NCBI GenBank assembly: GCA_013152325.1
Contig: JAADGN010000019.1
Span: forward strand, 1-42,845
Direction of reading: 5' to 3'
Source: Chloroflexota bacterium
GTDB lineage: Bacteria; Chloroflexota; Anaerolineae; Anaerolineales; Villigracilaceae
DNA: 42,845 nucleotides
Below the pieces are notes generated by a model. It was not told the DNA's origin and made no database searches. It saw only the letters and a program-made list of their open reading frames with translations. Positions 41,039 to 42,845 of the stretch are shown in pieces (positions within the stretch are counted from its first letter, which is position 1; each line of letters begins with the position of its first letter). The position numbers and the translations under genes are program-made.

Positions 41039-41383
41039 TTACTGTATGTGGAGCAGGGTTTTACCCTCCTGCCACAGTTCTTCAAGACGGTAATAGTCTC
41101 TCTGGTCGGGGGAGAAAAGGTGCACGACGATGTCGCCATAATCGACCAGCAACCAGCCGTCCCGCGAGACCCCTTCCAACCGTCCCTTTTTTTTGTGTGT
41201 TTTGCGTACATCCCGTCTGACTACATCGGCCAGGGCATCCAACATGCGGTCGCTGGTTCCGGTGCAAATGACGAAATAATCGGTGAAAGATGCGATTCCC
41301 TGGAGGTCGAGCAGGATGATATTCTCTCCCTTTTTCTCTTCCAGCGAATTAACGATTGTGTGTGTGATATCTTGTGTGCTCAT
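41039..41383 (-). CDS. rsfS: Ribosome silencing factor RsfS (Iojap family)
   Basis: RsfS binds large-subunit protein L14 and blocks subunit joining when nutrients are low. The 114-aa protein has the family core KGENIILLDLQGIASFTDYFVICTGTSDRML and GWLLVDYGDIVVHLFSPDQRDYYRLEELW. It is the last gene of a minus-strand group, 3 nt after thpR. Confidence 0.95.
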   Translation of the reverse strand: MSTQDITHTIVNSLEEKKGENIILLDLQGIASFTDYFVICTGTSDRMLDALADVVRRDVRKTHKKKGRLEGVSRDGWLLVDYGDIVVHLFSPDQRDYYRLEELWQEGKTLLHIQ

Positions 41384-41386
41384 ATT

Positions 41387-41974
41387 TTAAGTGTTTTGTC
41401 CCAGATGAGCCTCATAGAGGCGAGTATAGACTGCTCCGGATGGTTTCAGGTCACTGCGGAAGATGTAAACGGCGTCCACCTTCACGGTTCCCAGGGATGG
41501 GATTTGTGTATCTTCGATGGCCGTGCGAACACGCTGAAGCTCTGCGCCGGGGGCACGCTGGTTGACGCGCCCAATGGTCAGGTGAGCGGAGAATGGACGG
41601 CTCTCGGCTTCGTATCCGATGCGGGCTGCGGCCGATTCGATGCTGTGCTGCAAGGATGTCAACGTTTCAGGAGCTTCGATGCCGATCCAGATCACGCGCG
41701 GACGACGGGGGCTGGGGAAGACGCCCAATCCGCCTACCTGGATCGTGAAGGGTTGGTGCAGCGATGCTTCGGTGATCAGCATCCGGTCCAGCGTCTCCAG
41801 GTTGGCGGCCGAGACGTTCCCCAGGAATTTTAACGTCATGTGGATATTCTGTACGGGCACCCAGCGCACAAGCGACCGGTCCAGCGTTTGACGCAAACCG
41901 GCAGTGTTTTGATGGATGGCGTTCTGAATTTCAGAAGGGATTTCGATTGCGATGAAAGTGCGCAATAGACTCAT
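41387..41974 (-). CDS. thpR: RNA 2',3'-cyclic phosphodiesterase
   Basis: A 2H-phosphoesterase that opens 2',3'-cyclic phosphates on RNA. The two HxT motifs are HMTL (His 45, Thr 47) and HLTI (His 131, Thr 133), about 86 residues apart. RTFIAIEIP at the start is typical of the LigT/ThpR group. Its 195 residues are normal. The start overlaps the response-regulator stop by 4 nt (ATGA), and rsfS follows after 3 nt, so the three genes are one transcript. Confidence 0.93.
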   Translation of the reverse strand: MSLLRTFIAIEIPSEIQNAIHQNTAGLRQTLDRSLVRWVPVQNIHMTLKFLGNVSAANLETLDRMLITEASLHQPFTIQVGGLGVFPSPRRPRVIWIGIEAPETLTSLQHSIESAAARIGYEAESRPFSAHLTIGRVNQRAPGAELQRVRTAIEDTQIPSLGTVKVDAVYIFRSDLKPSGAVYTRLYEAHLGQNT

Positions 41975-42375
41975 AATTGTCCCGGCAGTTTGTCCCCCAG
42001 AGGCGCGACGACTTGTTCGACAGCTTGTTTCAGGTCAATGAACCCAACTGGTTTGGTCAGGTACAGGGACGCGCCTGCGTCCAGCCCGGTTTTGATATCC
42101 GAAGGCATGCTTTTGGCGGAAACCACGATCACAGGGATACCCGTCAATTCTGGTTCGCGGCGCATGAAGCGCAACACTTCCAGCCCGGAGACGTCGGGCA
42201 TCATCACGTCCAGAATGACCACGTCGGGTTTCTCGTTGGCGATCATCGCAATGGCCGGTGTACTGCTGTATGTTTTCAGTACGCGGTAACCGCTGACGCG
42301 CATCATCTCCGCGAACATCTCGGCGGCATCCGGCTCATCTTCGACGACGATCACTGTTCTTTGCGCAGGCGCCAT
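41971..42375 (-). CDS. Single-domain response regulator
   Basis: A 134-aa receiver: acidic pair in VVEDEPDA, phospho-acceptor Asp 56 (VILDVMMPDVSGLE), Ser 87 in VVSAKS and Lys 108 (LTKPVG). There is no output domain. AGGAGG lies 11 nt upstream of the ATG. It is the first gene of the group with thpR and rsfS, an unexpected pairing of signalling with RNA and ribosome functions. No kinase gene adjoins it; the giant kinase in this window is too far away to be linked by position. Confidence 0.9.
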   Translation of the reverse strand: MAPAQRTVIVVEDEPDAAEMFAEMMRVSGYRVLKTYSSTPAIAMIANEKPDVVILDVMMPDVSGLEVLRFMRREPELTGIPVIVVSAKSMPSDIKTGLDAGASLYLTKPVGFIDLKQAVEQVVAPLGDKLPGQL

Positions 42376-42423
42376 GAAAAGGGTGTCCTCCTGGGCTTGA
42401 TGGCTTGAAAAGCTTACCCTGTA

Positions 42424-42452
42424 AAAATAGCATAAGATAAGGGAAATGACAA
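42424..42452 (-). promoter_or_regulatory. Candidate promoter of the regulator-thpR-rsfS group
   Basis: Minus strand: TTGTCA (42452-42447), 17-nt spacer, TATTTT (42429-42424). It lies about 49 nt before the response-regulator start. Confidence 0.5.
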
Positions 42453-42750
42453 GAGGAATTCGTAGAATTTTGGCGGCGATGCTGTTCCCTGCAGGCCTAT
42501 TCCTGCCTTGGAAGGTTTTGCCTTCAGGTAGATGGTCGGAATGCGGATTTGACCTTTTATCGGATGAACACGATTCCCGCCTGCCTTTTGCGGGTGCGTT
42601 GGCGGACGCTGAAACGCATCCCGCGGGATGTCATCCGGACCCGGAACAGCCGCCGGCGGAGGATCGGATCAAGGTTCCCGTCCGCGCCGGGGAGAAAATT
42701 TCCGAGGTAAGTTGCAGGGAAAAATGCGGGGGTGTGTGATATTGCAGCCC
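42453..42750. other. Intergenic stretch with no supported gene
   Basis: With the promoter part, the gap between genes is 375 nt (42376-42750). The ORF track lists a 97-aa plus-strand frame from 42446. Its start lies inside the candidate minus-strand promoter, and its composition and motifs resemble no family. I see no tRNA, repeat or terminator here. Confidence 0.5.
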
Positions 42751-42845
42751 TTATGCAGCCTTGTTTTCCAATACACGTAACAGGGCTTCGAATTCTTCAC
42801 GACAGTCGGGGCACATGTCCAGGTGGTGTTTTACCAGGGGCATGA
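42751..42845 (-). CDS. C-terminal end of a zinc-finger (zf-HC2) protein, cut by the window edge
   Basis: Reading the minus strand from the right edge gives MPLVKHHLDMCPDCREEFEALLRVLENKAA and then TAA at 42753-42751. HHLDMCPDC fits the HxxxCxxC zinc site of zf-HC2 anti-sigma-like domains. The Met at 42843 is probably internal, because the domain normally has about 30 more residues before it. It is too short for the ORF track. What lies upstream is outside the window. Confidence 0.65.
   Translation of the reverse strand, partial: MPLVKHHLDMCPDCREEFEALLRVLENKAA

Noticed and set aside
42446-42739. 97-aa plus-strand ORF near the right edge
   Set aside because: Its start lies inside a candidate minus-strand promoter; there is no good ribosome-binding site and no family resemblance.

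Overview
The window looks like a chromosomal segment of a Chloroflexota bacterium, most likely class Anaerolineae. This is inferred from gene content, not from a marker gene: a tandem-domain ThyX, Thr-Pro-rich LysM and ABC lipoproteins, a DUF4388 (PATAN) protein beside a conservon-type GTPase, a very large multi-GAF kinase, a TPR protein with an acidic Trp-motif linker, and short palindromic intergenic repeats. No rRNA, tRNA, CRISPR array, integrase or transposase was recognised.

Layout. 1-213 holds a nested palindrome resembling a MITE. 214-4149 carries truB, ribF, a small membrane protein and a frameshifted thyX. A LysM lipoprotein follows. Convergent to it is a minus-strand pair: a gluzincin-type surface peptidase and an oligopeptide-type solute-binding lipoprotein with an extra N-terminal domain.

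8858-23731 is the most striking part. It is a same-strand run of ten genes with gaps of 3-35 nt or overlaps, behind one near-consensus promoter and a leader hairpin. The order is DUF4388, CvnD-like GTPase, alpha/beta hydrolase, V4R domain protein, left-handed beta-helix protein, acyl-ACP-reductase-like dehydrogenase, receiver plus degenerate GGDEF, a 2480-residue histidine kinase with about eleven GAF domains, receiver, and a second alpha/beta hydrolase whose nucleophile serine is glycine. It reads as one signalling module joining small-molecule or fatty-acyl chemistry to a GTPase and a two-component relay. That function is inference.

23741-29039 is a thiamine unit. A consensus promoter, a TPP riboswitch and an intrinsic terminator precede thiamine pyrophosphokinase and a thiamine ABC transporter (thiB, thiP, thiQ), followed by a DUF402 protein. 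A minus-strand membrane-protein cluster (DUF2085, DUF4126, 65-aa protein) converges on it.

The remainder holds an MFS transporter; an ECF sigma factor, a zinc-binding anti-sigma factor and a bactofilin-like membrane protein; a second MFS transporter downstream of nadD; a pyrimidine-nucleoside phosphorylase; the TPR/Trp-motif protein; ndk; and a minus-strand response regulator, thpR and rsfS group. At the right edge is the C-terminal end of another zinc-finger (anti-sigma-like) protein. Several genes (the LysM lipoprotein, the DUF2085 gene and nadD) have a -10 box only 7-9 nt before the start codon, suggesting leaderless transcripts.
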